Below are positions 11,741 through 23,021 of a DNA stretch of 64,000 nt, in pieces. The stretch is from positions 675,953 through 739,952 of the forward strand of contig QRDG01000520.1 of assembly GCA_012064385.1 (NCBI GenBank), written 5' to 3'. Every line of letters begins with the position of its first letter. The first letter of the stretch is position 1. Made by a program: the position numbers and the translations under genes. A model generated the notes under the pieces. The model saw only the letters and a list, made by a program, of their open reading frames with translations, searched no databases and was not told the origin of the DNA. Source of the DNA: Puccinellia tenuiflora (taxonomy: Eukaryota > Streptophyta > Magnoliopsida > Poales > Poaceae).

Positions 11741-14700
11741 TGTAATGCCCGGGGTTTTTCCCCAAATAAGTTTTTGCTTGTTTTTCTTTTTGCATCATCA
11801 TGACATCAGCATCATCGCATCGCATGTTTTTTATCGCAAAAAAATTATTTTTATTAAACCCTATTTTATTTTGCAAAAATTTGTCGCAAAAGTTTTATCG
11901 AGACAGTCGTCTCCGTTTTTGAAAATTATTTGCCAAATTATTTTTGCCAGAAAAATAAATGCTTTGAGTGTGAGAGAGAGCAGCCCAGCTAGCTAGGCCC
12001 AAAAGCCCAGCTAAGCAAACCCTAGAGCAAACCCTAGCCAGCCCCTGGTCTTTTTCTATTCCCACCCCCTACGTTCTTGCAGCCACCCTCCTCCGTTTTC
12101 ATCGTTTCGCAAATTTGCCCTTCCACCCCTCAATCTGCTCCTTTTCTTCTGCAATCAGGTCCCTGAACCTTATCTTCTCCTCTCTCACCTTTTTCTTTCT
12201 CCCTTCCTCCCGTGGACAAGCTCTCCCCAACCCGTGGCTCTTCTCCCTCACCATCGCCGGCGGCTCGATCCTCTCCTCCCCGACCCCGTGGTCTTCCTCT
12301 TCCCGCACCACCACCGCATCCTCCTCACCCCCGCTCCTCCCCATCGATCTCCTCCTCTTCCCCGGCTCGGCCCCGACGACTTCAACCGCACCCACCCGCC
12401 ATGGTGCACACCGTCGCCTTGGTCGTCCTCACCGCGTCCCTCTCCGGCCGGCGCCCCTTCTCTCCCTGCTCCCGCGCGGCCGTTTGTCCTTCCCCGTGCA
12501 CCACCCCGTCCCCGGCCGGTCGACCCCGTCCCCGCATCTGGCCCGCCTGCTCCCCGTCATCCTGCCGGGCGCGCCGCTCTGCTCCTCCGCCGACGGCCGC
12601 GTCCCCGGCCCCTGCTCCTCAATCTTCGGCCGCCCCGTCGTCCTCCCAGCAGCTCCACCTCCCGTCGTCGTCACCTCGGGGCCGCCTCCTTCCCTGGCTG
12701 CCTCCCGAGCTCAGCCACGTCGCCGCCTTCCCGGTCCAGCGCCTCCTCGCCATGGGCACCGTAGCCCTGCTCCTCCTGCTTCCCGCGACGACCGCCTCCG
12801 TCCCGCAGTCGTGCTTCCCTGGAGCATCCCTTGCCGTGCAGCCGTGTTGCTGCCATCGTGTGTTGAACCCGCCAAGTTTCTGGTGCCGTGTCCCCACTCC
12901 CGTGTTGTGCCGTGCTTTTTGCTGCTGCTGCTGTGCTGCTGCGCTTCTCCGATGACCTGCCTGTCTCCGTGCGCCGCTGCACGTTTCTGTCTCTGAGTCG
13001 AGTTCCCGGTTTTCCCGACGTTCCCGATTCCGTTCCCCGTCGGGAAGCCATCCCCGATGTTCCCGTTTTGAGTTCCCCGATGCTTCCCCGACGTTCCCCG
13101 TTTCCTTCCCGACGTTTTCCCATCGTGAAGCCTTTTCCGTTCCCGTCGTGAAGACCCAACCGCCAAGTTCCCGTTTCAGATTCCATCGTGAAGCCGGCGA
13201 CCCGACCGAGTGGATACGACGAGTTCTTCTTCCACGACGACCGTGATGATGATACGACAAGATCTTCCCCGACCATAACCTGTCGAGTTCTCCGATGCCG
13301 CGAACCCCGTCGACCCCAAAGCCCGGAACGCCAAGATCCGCCACGACGACGATCCGAGTACGACTACTTCCACGACGTCGACTACTTCGACTCCGGACGA
13401 ACGACTACTTCGACTACGACTACTACTTCGGCTACTTCCTCTCCGAATCCGAAGTTTCCCCGATCCAATGTGTGACCCCAACCCTAACCCTATACCATAT
13501 ATATCCGTATCTTATAAAATCATGCATGCTTAATTAACATCGCCCCTTTATCCATTTAGTCAAATTAAATCAATTTAATTATGGGATTTGTCCGGTGCCT
13601 TTATATTATGCACCGATCCCATTTAAAATGATTTGCCATGTATTAGGAAATAAAATTGGACAACCTTTAATTTGTCATGCATCATGTCATCAACATGCCG
13701 CTTCTTTGCCGTAGAGTAAAATGCATATTTTCCGTTGTCCAGTGATTGTTGCTTCTTCGGGAATAGGACGTTGAGTTGATGTGAGCAACGACAGGTTCTG
13801 CTACCTCTACCGGATTGCAGGCAAGTGATACTCCCTTGCTATCTTTGCTTGTCTTCTGTCTCTTACTCGTCCTATCTTTTGTTCCTTGCTAGCCTTATGT
13901 TACGATGCTTGTGTCCGATCCTATATGCATGTTTCCCTTGCAGCCATGATATAGCCACACCCCCACATCCTATTAACCTGTTGTTTGTTTACCTTGTTAG
14001 CCTTGCGAGTCGTAGTGCATGCTTAGGTGCTTTGCTTGAGTCTGTTATCTCTTTTATCTAGTCTTGCTTATAACATGGTAGCTAGGCTCAACTAAAATGG
14101 TAAACTTTAATTTCTGTTGCGATGGGAATAACTTAATTAAAGATAAGGCACCGGCGGAAGGCCAATCGTGGTGTTTTGTTCTGCTAGTGTCGCCTAGGAC
14201 CCGAGTTCTTTTCCGCTGATCCAAGACTGAGCGCACTAACCACATGTGGGAGTTCTATGGGCCTCCCCGCAATCTATTACCGGATCCTCAAACTTGTCCA
14301 GGATGCCACAAGTAGTTTGGGTGTTTCGTAGATCTTGCGGTACGTTCGTTTATCGAGTGTGGAAGGAGGGGCAATCGTATGAGTGTTCCCTCCTGAAGCC
14401 GTCCACGCAACGGTTAGGCCCACCGCGAAGCTTCGGCCGGACTCTCAAGGTGGATCAGTCCTAGCTAGGTGGCTCCCTGGACTTGTTTGTATTGAAGGGA
14501 AGTATTGCGTCGAAACCTCCACCGGTACACCTCTAAGCGAGAGTTTCGATGCGTGTGGGTTCATTGGTGCATCCCTGCAGGGTTAAATCTTTTCGAAAAG
14601 CCGTGTCCGCGGTTATGGACGACTTGGTGAAATGCGCTGGCTAAAAAGATCATAGACAACTTGCACCTTATGATGATAATAATTTGACTAGTAAGATAGA

Positions 14701-15386
14701 TCACTTGAATAATAACCCATAAAACTTGTCCACAGTGTGAGTGCCCGGACTTCTTCCTCGTGGGCCGAGGATACGAGGGAGTCGTTTTAGGGCGGGTTTG
14801 TTTGGTGTGTAGTATAGCTGGATCCTCATGCGCTCTCTTACCTTGTCTCTGATAGACGGAAGTTGTAGCGTGTCTCTATAAGTTGTTAGTGCTGCTTGCC
14901 ACCTCAATCGCTAACCCTCTTTCCCCAGAATTCCAGCTTTGATATCTTGTGAGTATTACTTGCCAGTACTGTTTATAGTACTGACCCCTTCGGGGCTGCT
15001 ATTCCAATGCAGCCAACAGGTTTGAAGTCTGACGACGTTAGCTTGGGAATCCCTCCGGCTTGGCCTGGGCAGGGATATGGTGCCTTCGTTTATCTTCAGG
15101 ACTCTTAGTCCAATTTGTTTCTTGTCCGTAGCCGGACGCTGCCCGCTTCTGTAGTTATTTGGATCTTTGTATTGTATCTTTTGCTCTTGACTCGGTGAGT
15201 CGTTGTTGTATATATGTTCTTTTGTGGGTTCCATCGAGAACTGTTGTAATGTTATCACAATTCCACCCGCATAATGTGTGTGTTGCGACGTCCACATTAT
15301 GCCTGGTGGGCGTCCTTTAGGATCGTTATTATGCGGATTTGGCTGGAACGGTAAAATCTGCATAGTACCGATCTTGGGGCGTTACA
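11741..15386 (+). repeat. Element A LTR 3 (3646 bp)
   Basis: This is the outer right LTR, ending GCGTTACA and followed by the GGAGG duplication. Its first ~200 bp (about 11845-11905) carry private substitutions relative to LTRs 1 and 2, as does the stretch around 13970-14190. Confidence 0.92.
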
Positions 15387-15391
15387 GGAGG
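15387..15391. repeat. Target-site duplication of A, right
   Basis: GGAGG, matching 3533-3537. Removing A and one copy restores the reading frame across the exon. Confidence 0.93.
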
Positions 15392-16466
15392 CGGCATTGC
15401 TCAAGCGAGAGCTTGAGGCGGCTAAAGGTCTGGCTTTCTTTCTTGCTCGCCCTCTGTCTTGTCGTTCTGCATTTCTCTTGCATGTCTTGGTTTGACGATG
15501 ATCCGATCTCCACAGGCGACACCACCTCCCGCGTCGGCTTGGAGAAGCAGCTGAAGGAGAAGGACGCCGCCCTGACCTTGGCCAAGACCGATCTCCAGGC
15601 GGCGGAAAAGGTGTCGGAGGAGCGCCGCCTCGAGGCCGTCCGGCTGGACGAGGAGGCGGCGAAGCTGCGGGAAGCGGAGCGTCGGAAGCAGAGCGAGATT
15701 GAGTCCCTCCGCAAGAATGCGACCGAGCTGAGGATTCTGCTGAAGGATTCCGTCGAGGCCAACGACCTGATCGTCCAGGCGGCCAAGGCGCGTGAGCTTG
15801 AGCATGAGCGGCTGGTGGGCGGCCTGGTCAAGGAGGTCGAGCGCGTGAACGAACTGATCCTCGGTAAGTGAGGTCTCCTTTCTCCTTGATTTCTTGCTCG
15901 GGGTCTTCTACTCGGCCTCACTGGTTTGAAATGCAGGCCTCTATCCCGAGGTAGACGCGCAAATCCAAAGATATGCTGCCTCGGCTCATTCTCGATCGGA
16001 GTCCTCCGATGCTGCTGCTGGGTCTACTCCAACAGCCGTCTCTCGTCTTCTTCAATTCGGCCAGGAGTTCGATCGGCTGAAAGAAGCGGCCGGCGGCGTG
16101 CTCGAGAACCTGTGGCCGGATGCTCCCTTGCCAGCTGCTCTCCATGATCTGTCCACCCGGCTTGAAGGGGCACCAGTTGGCATCAACGAGCAGGTGGAGA
16201 TGGCGGCGCGCGGAGGCACCGACATGGCACTGGCCGTGGTGAAGTCATGGTATCCTGGCGTGCAGATGAGCAGGCTGTTGGATGGCTTCCGCACTGGAAC
16301 ATCCCTCGCGAGCCTACGTCCGGAAATCGCCGTGGCCTCCGGGCGAGTTGCCGAGGCGGTGGACCTGACGAAGCTTGTGCCTGCTGAACCATCCTCGACG
16401 CCGCAGCCAGCTGAAGACACTGGAGCCAGCGACGCCGCTGCTGCCACCGATGCCACTACCGCCTGA
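15392..16466 (+). pseudogene. PF04195-like gene, 3' part (coiled coil and C-terminus)
   Basis: The coding frame continues from 3537. Exon 15392-15427 is followed by an intron at 15428-15515 (GTCTGG...CACAG), exon 15516-15863, an intron at 15864-15936 (GTAAGT...TGCAG) and the last exon 15937-16466 ending TGA. The middle exon is a charged heptad-like run (LEKQLKEKDAALTLAK onward to about ELRILLKD) with few helix breakers, hence a predicted coiled coil. The last exon has a globular-looking stretch (FGQEFDRLKEAAGG, then VVKSWYPGV) and a low-complexity Ala/Thr tail. All these splice phases agree, so this half looks undamaged, but it is separated from its promoter by 11.8 kb of element A. Function is unknown; the protein is probably transposon-associated. 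Confidence 0.7.
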
Positions 16467-16789
16467 TTTGCTTGTTTCCCTGGGATGCCGGGTGTAACTG
16501 TCGTTCTGTATTATTAACTGTCCTGCCACATTATTCACCTCGTTATGTCGTGCACTTTTGAAGATTGCCTTGTAAAAATTCGATGTTCTGTTTCCTGCCG
16601 TAGACTGTTATCATGAGTGTCGTTTCCTCTGTGATTGCTGGGTCTTTGCGTCGGAACTCGTGCTCGTTTTGGTGATGATAATCACCATGCCTAGCCCCCG
16701 AATTTTGGGCCGGCTTGAGCATCTAGCCGGGTCGAAATTTTCACGTCTTTTGTTTGTCTTTCGCTTTTCTTCCGTCGTCGTTATGTCGC
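16467..16789. other. Intergenic, presumed 3' UTR
   Basis: Nothing coding is visible. It probably holds the 3' UTR of the PF04195-like gene and leads into the tandem repeats. Confidence 0.5.
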
Positions 16790-17329
16790 GCAGCCCCCGA
16801 GTCCGTGACTCGTGGTGTTATAAATTTGTGTCCGGGTCTGGGCAGCCGCCTTGGCGGGTGCGCAGCCCCCGGGAATTTTATGCCGGCTGACGGCTTGGCA
16901 GCCCCCGAGTCCGTGACTTGGGGTGTTATAAATTTGCGTCCGGGTCTGGGCAGCCGACTTGGCGGGTGCGCAGCCCCCGGGAATTTTATGCCGGCTGACG
17001 GCTTGGCAGCCCCCGAGTCCGTGACTTGGGGTGATATAGATATGCGTCCGGGTCTGGGCAGCCGCCTTGGCGGGTGCGCAGCCCCCGGGAATTTTATGCC
17101 GGCTGACGGCTTGGCAGCCCCCGGGTCCGTGACTTGGGGTGTTATAGATATGCGTCCGGGTCTGGGCAGCCGCCTTGGCGGGTGCGCAGCCCCCGGGAAT
17201 TTTATGCCGGCTGACGGCTTGGCAGCCCCCGAGTCCGTGACTTGGGGTGTTATAGATATGCGTCCGGGTCTGGGCAGCCGACTTGGCGGGTGCGCAGCCC
17301 CCGGGAATTTTATGCCGGCTGACGGCTTG
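16790..17329. repeat. Five exact-length 108-bp tandem repeats
   Basis: Units start at 16790, 16898, 17006, 17114 and 17222, each 108 bp with few substitutions. Each contains GCAGCCCCCGAGTCCGTGAC near its start and a second GCAGCCCCCGGG about 72 bp later. Because 108 is divisible by three, 36-residue repeats stay open on both strands, which is a by-product. The array lies between the two genes, about 130 bp upstream of a TATA box, so it could act as a regulatory or protein-binding array. Confidence 0.95.
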
Positions 17330-17459
17330 TCTCCTTGGCTTCTGTGCGTGGACCCAGTTGCAGTTACTGAGGAGTTCCATCATCTGCGTCTCACTGCCAC
17401 GTGTAGATCGTGGGATCGTGGGTGACGGTTGGGTCTCCCACGTTGTCCCCTGCTTCTGC

Positions 17460-17467
17460 TATAAAAC
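17460..17467 (+). promoter_or_regulatory. TATA box of the AT-hook/B3 gene
   Basis: TATAAAAC lies about 92 bp before the ATG at 17552, a usual plant spacing for TATA plus a short 5' UTR. Confidence 0.6.
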
Positions 17468-17551
17468 TCTGCCGCTTTCTTCTTTCTTCCTCACTTGCGC
17501 TTGCTTTGCTCTCGCTTCACCTTCTTCCTCTTATTTCCTCGCAGCTCTACC

Positions 17552-18358
17552 ATGGTGAAGTCCGAGCCTCTGGACGCTGCCGCCGAGGGGACCGCCGCTG
17601 CGCCTCCGGCGAAACGTCCTCGCGGCCGTCCTCCTAAGAGGGGCGGACGGGGACGAGGTAAAGCGATCGCCACCGTTGCCGCCGGTAGCAGCGCTGGCCG
17701 CGGCAAGGGCGGCGGCCGCACTGGCTCGAAGAAGGCGAGTACCGCCGGCGGCGGCGTTGGTGGTAGCACTGGTCGCGGCAAGAGCCTCCTTGTTCTTCAC
17801 GACTCGTCGAGCGAGGAGGAGGCCACCCCTGTTCTTCCGCCTCCGGGTTTTGACCCGGTTCCCAAGTATGCTCCCTCTGCTGTCGTTGACAGCGAGGAAG
17901 ACAGCGCGGAGTTGTCTTCCGCCTCTTCTGATTCCCTTGAGAATCCCTGGCGCCTGGGATGGGATGTGTTCCCCATCGAAGAGTTCCTCCTGATCCTGCA
18001 CCCGCCGGCTGTTGGGCCGGTGCAGAGGCTTCCTGACGCCTTCGCCGACGCGCTGCCGGGCGTTGGCCACTTCATGTTCAAGCTCTTCCGTGAGGGTGCT
18101 ATCCAGGGCCCCTGGAATGCCACTGTGCGATTCACCTCCCAGGTGGAGGGTGACGACATTGTCAACAAGGTGGAGTTCGTCAGGGGGTGGGACGAGTTTG
18201 CCGATTTCTACGAGCTCGAAGCCGGCTTCATCCTCAGCTTCCGCCTTCGGCGCGACCGAGGCATCTTCTATGTGAAGGTGTTCGACGGCACCCTCTGCCT
18301 CAAGCCCTGGGTTGGCAAGAAGAAAGGTGGAGCCGGGAAGTCGACGGATGCCGCCTAG
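17552..18358 (+). CDS. AT-hook and B3-like DNA-binding protein
   Basis: This is a single-exon 268-aa ORF with a good start context (ACCATGG at 17552). Residues 21-36 (KRPRGRPPKRGGRGRG) are an AT-hook core followed by more Gly/Arg/Lys, expected to bind the minor groove of AT-rich DNA. Residues 84-130 are Ser/Glu-rich. Residues about 157-249 resemble a plant B3 fold: RLPDAFADALPG, then PWNATVRF, VEFVRGWDEFADFYEL, GFILSFRL and IFYVKVFDG give the usual order of B3 strands and the GW..F motif. A basic tail (KPWVGKKKGG) may aid nuclear import. It lies downstream of the 108-bp array and near the PF04195-like gene, and is probably an accessory gene of the same old transposon or repeat locus. No stops or frameshifts are seen, so it may still be expressed. 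The exact B3 subfamily was not resolved. Confidence 0.75.
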   Translation: MVKSEPLDAAAEGTAAAPPAKRPRGRPPKRGGRGRGKAIATVAAGSSAGRGKGGGRTGSKKASTAGGGVGGSTGRGKSLLVLHDSSSEEEATPVLPPPGFDPVPKYAPSAVVDSEEDSAELSSASSDSLENPWRLGWDVFPIEEFLLILHPPAVGPVQRLPDAFADALPGVGHFMFKLFREGAIQGPWNATVRFTSQVEGDDIVNKVEFVRGWDEFADFYELEAGFILSFRLRRDRGIFYVKVFDGTLCLKPWVGKKKGGAGKSTDAA

Positions 18359-18718
18359 GGAGCCCTTTGCCAGCTCGGTCTTGTAGTTGTGCGGGGAAAG
18401 TCCGCCTGTGGACTTCCCTCTTTTGTTTTGTTGTTCATCTTCCATCTGTAAGATTTTACCCTTGATGTTGAATGCCACGCGCTTTGTTCCCGTATTTGTT
18501 TACTTGCACGCAGTTATATTTTCCTGCTCGTCATGCTTGTGTCCGGCTTGAACTCTCGAAGCCGGTTGGCGGCATTTTCGTGTGTAAAATGAAATGACGA
18601 AGTGGTTAGCCTGCTCTTTTAATCACGGACAGCATTTTTACTTGGTGTTGGTTAATTTTGCACTCGCCTGTAGCCTCTCCCGACGTCTTTCGTGTGCACT
18701 TCACCGTCTGGCGGGATC
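18359..18718. other. Downstream of the B3-like gene
   Basis: Presumed 3' UTR and flanking DNA. No ORF or repeat is recognised before the insertion of element B. Confidence 0.5.
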
Positions 18719-18723
18719 ATGCA
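18719..18723. repeat. Target-site duplication of B, left
   Basis: ATGCA, repeated at 29025-29029. Confidence 0.92.
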
Positions 18724-21700
18724 TGTAACAGCCCTAACTTGGATATGAAAAATACGAAGAATTTTTCCACTTTTTGTTTCATTGTGTGCATCATAGCATC
18801 CATATGTATCTTGCCATTTTAAACTTGCACTTGTAAAACAATTGAAATGGGAAGCCCAAACTTCCCAACAACCAACCCATGAAAATGCCAAATTTGGAAA
18901 CCAACTAAATGAACTTCCAAATTGTTTAGGAAGTTCCAGAATTGCTTCTTATCCTCTTTTCCCAAATTCCCAGTTTTTGTCAAATAAGAAATGACATGAG
19001 AGTCAAAATTGGCTGAAATTTCAAATTCTTAATTTTGCAACCAAGTTAAGCTTTCCAAATTCAAACTAAATTCATGCGGAGCTTCCTTACCATTTTGGGA
19101 TCCTCCATGTTTAAACTCATGATTTTTGGAATTGTTAAAGTGCCCCAATTAAATGCATTTTGGAATTTGCTCCAAATTACCCTAACTAAAAGCTATGAAC
19201 AAATGTTGGGCAAACTAATTTATTTGACCTCACCAATTTTTGTGGTGGTTCAAAAGGGTAATTCTAGTCTCTATGAATTTTTCTGAGATTTTAGAAAATG
19301 TCCTGGGGCTCTAATTAAATGGTTAAACCCTGCTGCTGGACTTGTTTGCTTTTAATTCAAAAGTTCCAGGGGCCTTTTTGCAATTTTCTTCTTTTCCTCT
19401 CTCTCTTCTCTCTCACTGTGGCGATGGCGTCCTGGCGCCATGCCGCCATGCTGGCGTCGCCCATGCCGTTGCCGCCGTGGCCCTGGAGGACAAAGGGGTC
19501 CAGGCCGTCGAGCACTGCTCCCTCACCTGCCTCCCTCCTTTTCTCCCCCTGGTTTCCTGGATCGATTAGGCGAGTAGCTCCTCCCGTGACCGACACCGAC
19601 TGCCACCACAATCCGCCGCCTCACCGCCACCTGGAGCCGCCCCTCGTAGATCGAAGGCGAGCATCGACTTCGCCGCTTTCTTCTCTTCCTCCTGGTGCCT
19701 GGAATCGACCCGGGGCCGGCCGGATCGACGTCGGCGTCTTCAACATCGCCGCACCGGCCGAGCTCGGTCGATCTCCCGATCGTCGCCGTCAGCCGCTCCC
19801 TCGCCGACGCCGTCCACACTCACGACACCAGGGTGAGGCCCGCTTCATTTTTGCCCTTTTCCCGCGCTCCCGATTCCCACTCCCGCCACCGATTTCTGGT
19901 CGCCGTCGCCGCCGGCGTCAGCACGCGCGCTCCGCCTGCCGGCCTGGGCGTCGGCCTGAACCGGCCAGCAGGCCGGTTGCTTCTGTTGGGTGCCCGGCCT
20001 AGCGCCCGGACTGGGCCGGCCACAAGGCCGGAAGCCTCTGGAGCTGCCCCGGCCTAACACCTGGTCTGGGCCGGCTCTGGGGCCGGTTCCCTCGGCCACT
20101 GGCCCGGCCTGCACACCGGCCTGGGCCGACCTGTGGGCCGGCCTGCACAGTAAATTCTGGAAAAACTGGAAATTATTTTGGAAATTTAGATAAATCATAT
20201 CTATTTGAATAATGATTCAAATTGGACAAACCAAAGGTCAAATTGTTCAGAAAAACATCTCCTATCTTTTGGTAGCATTGTTTTGCCCTTTGTTTAAATA
20301 AATTTTGATGTTTAATTAAGAATTCCTAAAATGGGTTAAATAATCCCAAATTAGGAAATTTCATAACTTATTAAATAATTGTCCAAAAATTATGAATTAA
20401 ATATCAATGTGATCCACACTTCAAATGCTATCAAGTTATGCACTTATCACATCATGATCACAAATTTTTATTTGATGTTATTCATAATTTGATTAAGTGA
20501 AGTAAATTCAATTATTTAATTAATTTGTCATTTAATCATCGGTGCTCCGAAAATTACAAATAAAATACCAAAATGATCGGAATGATAAACCCTAACCATT
20601 TCATGTCATGTTCATGCATTTTGAGCTACTTCTCTAATAATTCAATAAGTTATAAAGAACGTGGTCACTAAGCTAAATGTGGGGTTGCTTCCAAATAATT
20701 TTCCCTAATTATTTGGCTCCCCACTTAATTGTGCCTTTAATTTATATAATAATATCCTTGCATCAATTTGACATGTCATCATGTGATTGAGCATTGCACC
20801 TTGTGTCCTTGTGATTTATGTGTGCTTTGTATTTTCTTTTGGGTATCGATAGATTCCGGAGTTGAGGTCACCCCAACTTACCCCGACGAGCAGTACTACG
20901 CGACCGGGCAGCCAGGCAAGAGATAACCTAACCTTCTTGGCATTCTAGCATCCTATGATTTTATCAAATTATTTTATCCACCATATTATTTGCATGCGAT
21001 TCAAATGTCTCTTTCGGTAAATAATAGAATATCCTATGAATGCATGTTCTTCCCCGAGCCAATCACATGTATCCCTACCTATGAAACCTAGGGTTGAAGT
21101 GTTGGCCGAGATAAAGATAAAATAGTTGTGTTCATATGCTTAGCCATGCTTAAAGAAATGCTGTATGTCCGTTATTATTTCCGTAATTGTTGATGATGAT
21201 GGAATGATTCGGGCATGGTGGATAAATGTGATGCTTAATTAAAATGCTAAGACGGCTTGGGTGAGTTGCCATCGGGGATGGTGTTTTGCCTCACTCTAGC
21301 CCCTAGGCGCGAGTTCTTTACCTCTTGAACCAAGACGAGCGTGCTGCCATTGGTGGGTGTATGGGCGCCTTACTGACCGAATAATTTGTGAGGGGCTTGT
21401 CAAGGGTCCTCTAGTTCGAGTTTTCCATTTGCGCGTGAGTTGTGTGGGTGGAAAAAGGAACGAGGATGGTGGTGTTTAGGATGTGGCCGCGGGGCAGGGC
21501 GCTGGGAGCGCTGAACCTGTCCTTCCGCACACTGATGGTCCTTGAGTAAGCCTCATGCATTGTAAAGATTTAACCGCGCCCGCTCGCCGGCCTTCCCCGG
21601 AAGAGGGCCAACTAGGTGAGCCGGACGGTACCAATGGGTAAATTAGTACACCCCTGCAGGGTTTAATCTTTTCGAAAAGCCGTGTCCGCGGTTATGGACG

Positions 21701-22456
21701 ACTTGGGATCGGATATAAGATCATAGACAACATTAACCTAATTGATATGGCAGCTAAAGGTTGCATAATCACGTGTGTTAAAGGTTCACTTCCTCGAGGG
21801 TGATTCGAGGGGGTGCCTTGGTGGAGATGATTGTGTTGGTTACAAAAGGGTTCGATGAGAACCAATGATGACAAATGTTACTCTCTTACCCCTTTTGAAA
21901 AGTATTCTGAGTAGACGAATGCCAAGTGTCATTTATACTTCTGTTTATGAAACTTAGCTTTATGCAAAAGAAATACATATAAAGCTTTAGAGCCTCCGTC
22001 AGTCATTGGGCCTATATCGCCCTACTAAACTTGCGAGTACATCGTACTCAGTCTCTCTTTGCTGCCTCTATGATTTTGTATTTCAGAGGAGGACGACGCC
22101 GAGCAACTAGGTGGGTTCTTCGTTGACGTCGACTACTAGTCTGGGGTTCCCAGGTGGCAGCTTGGGACCATGGAACAAGTTGGCTGGGGTGATGTTTATT
22201 TGTAGGCCTCTTAGGCCATATATTTGCTTCTTGTTGTTAGACAACACTACCCGCTTCCGCTTGTTGACTTGTTGGATCTGTGATCCTTTTGTTGTGTAAT
22301 TTGTATTCTTCTCATTATATGAGTTGCTATATGTTTTGTGTCGTAGAGTCATGCAATGTGCCAGTTTGTTCCACAAGTCTCGATCTCTGTGTTATACCTC
22401 GATGGTTGTGCTGAGTACATAGCCTCTCTGTATAATTCCGGGGTCGGGGCGTTACA
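18724..22456 (+). repeat. Element B 5' LTR (3733 bp)
   Basis: It starts TGTAACAGCC, ends GCGTTACA and is followed by the PBS. It contains a GC-rich centre (about 19390-20150) ending in repeated GGCCGG/CCGGCC motifs, an AT-rich stretch (20150-20860), a block shared with A LTRs (21652-21731) and the palindrome GAGTAC/GTACTC (22035-22049). Open frames in the GC-rich centre are not considered genes. Confidence 0.93.
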
Positions 22457-23021
22457 AGTTGGTATCAGAGCAGGACTGCCTGTAGGAAACCCGTTCTTTT
22501 GGTCGATGTCGAGTCTAGTTCGTGAAAATTATTTTTAACCTAAAAATGAGTTGTGAAAACCTTCTTAGGATTCTTTTTACTCCTTATCCAATTCACTCTG
22601 ATCTCGGTGTCATCTTACCTCTATTTGATTTTAACGGTTTTCTGATCGTCGGCAACTCCTAAATCTCTAGGATCACGAGGTTGGGTTCTATCTTTAGATA
22701 GTGGTCAACTTTACTCGTCTGACAATTTTGAAACCGAAGAAAGGAAGTATAGTGGTTCGTCAAGATATTTCTTGCCTTAGCCCAAGATCTTGAACCGAAG
22801 GTCCCGGATTGTGCTAGGGCTCCGGTGTAATGATTCATGAGGGTTGTCACCCTTGTGGGCATTATGCTATTGTGGGTCCCAGTACATGAAGCTGATCTTT
22901 AATCCAAGATCTTTTCTGTTGAGCCCTGATGTTGATTGAATATCTATATCTGGGAGCAACCAATGATCTATCCTATCTGTCAGAATTGGTTACTAACTTG
23001 TCGTTGTTACAATTCTTCAGA
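22457..23021 (+). other. Element B leader between LTR and gag
   Basis: Untranslated leader of about 560 bp, with a conserved box at 22476-22492 just after the PBS. No convincing ORF before gag. Confidence 0.7.
22460..22471 (+). promoter_or_regulatory. Primer-binding site, B
   Basis: TGGTATCAGAGC, complementary to initiator tRNA-Met, four bases after the LTR end. Confidence 0.92.

Larger units (their letters stand above)
3538..15386 (+). mobile_element. Element A: three-LTR non-autonomous gypsy-like retrotransposon
   Basis: The element begins TGTAATGCCC, ends GGGGCGTTACA and is flanked by GGAGG on both sides. Inside are three near-identical LTRs (3538-7229, 7671-11304, 11741-15386) separated by two internal segments of 441 and 436 bp. 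Each internal segment starts with a tRNA-Met-type primer-binding site. There is no gag or pol anywhere, so it resembles a LARD-type non-autonomous element that used proteins of a relative. The single TSD pair shows one integration, so the extra LTR-internal unit came later by recombination. It interrupts an exon of the PF04195-like gene. Confidence 0.92.

Noticed and set aside
16790..17329. CRISPR-like regular repeats
   Set aside because: Units are contiguous with no unique spacers, and the DNA is from a plant nucleus.
16754..17425. 223-aa and 200-aa ORFs over the 108-bp array
   Set aside because: They are open on both strands only because the unit length is divisible by three. No start context or domain supports translation.
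22459..22471. tRNA-Met-like sequence
   Set aside because: Only the 12-base 3' end complement is present, at LTR borders, so these are primer-binding sites and not tRNA genes.
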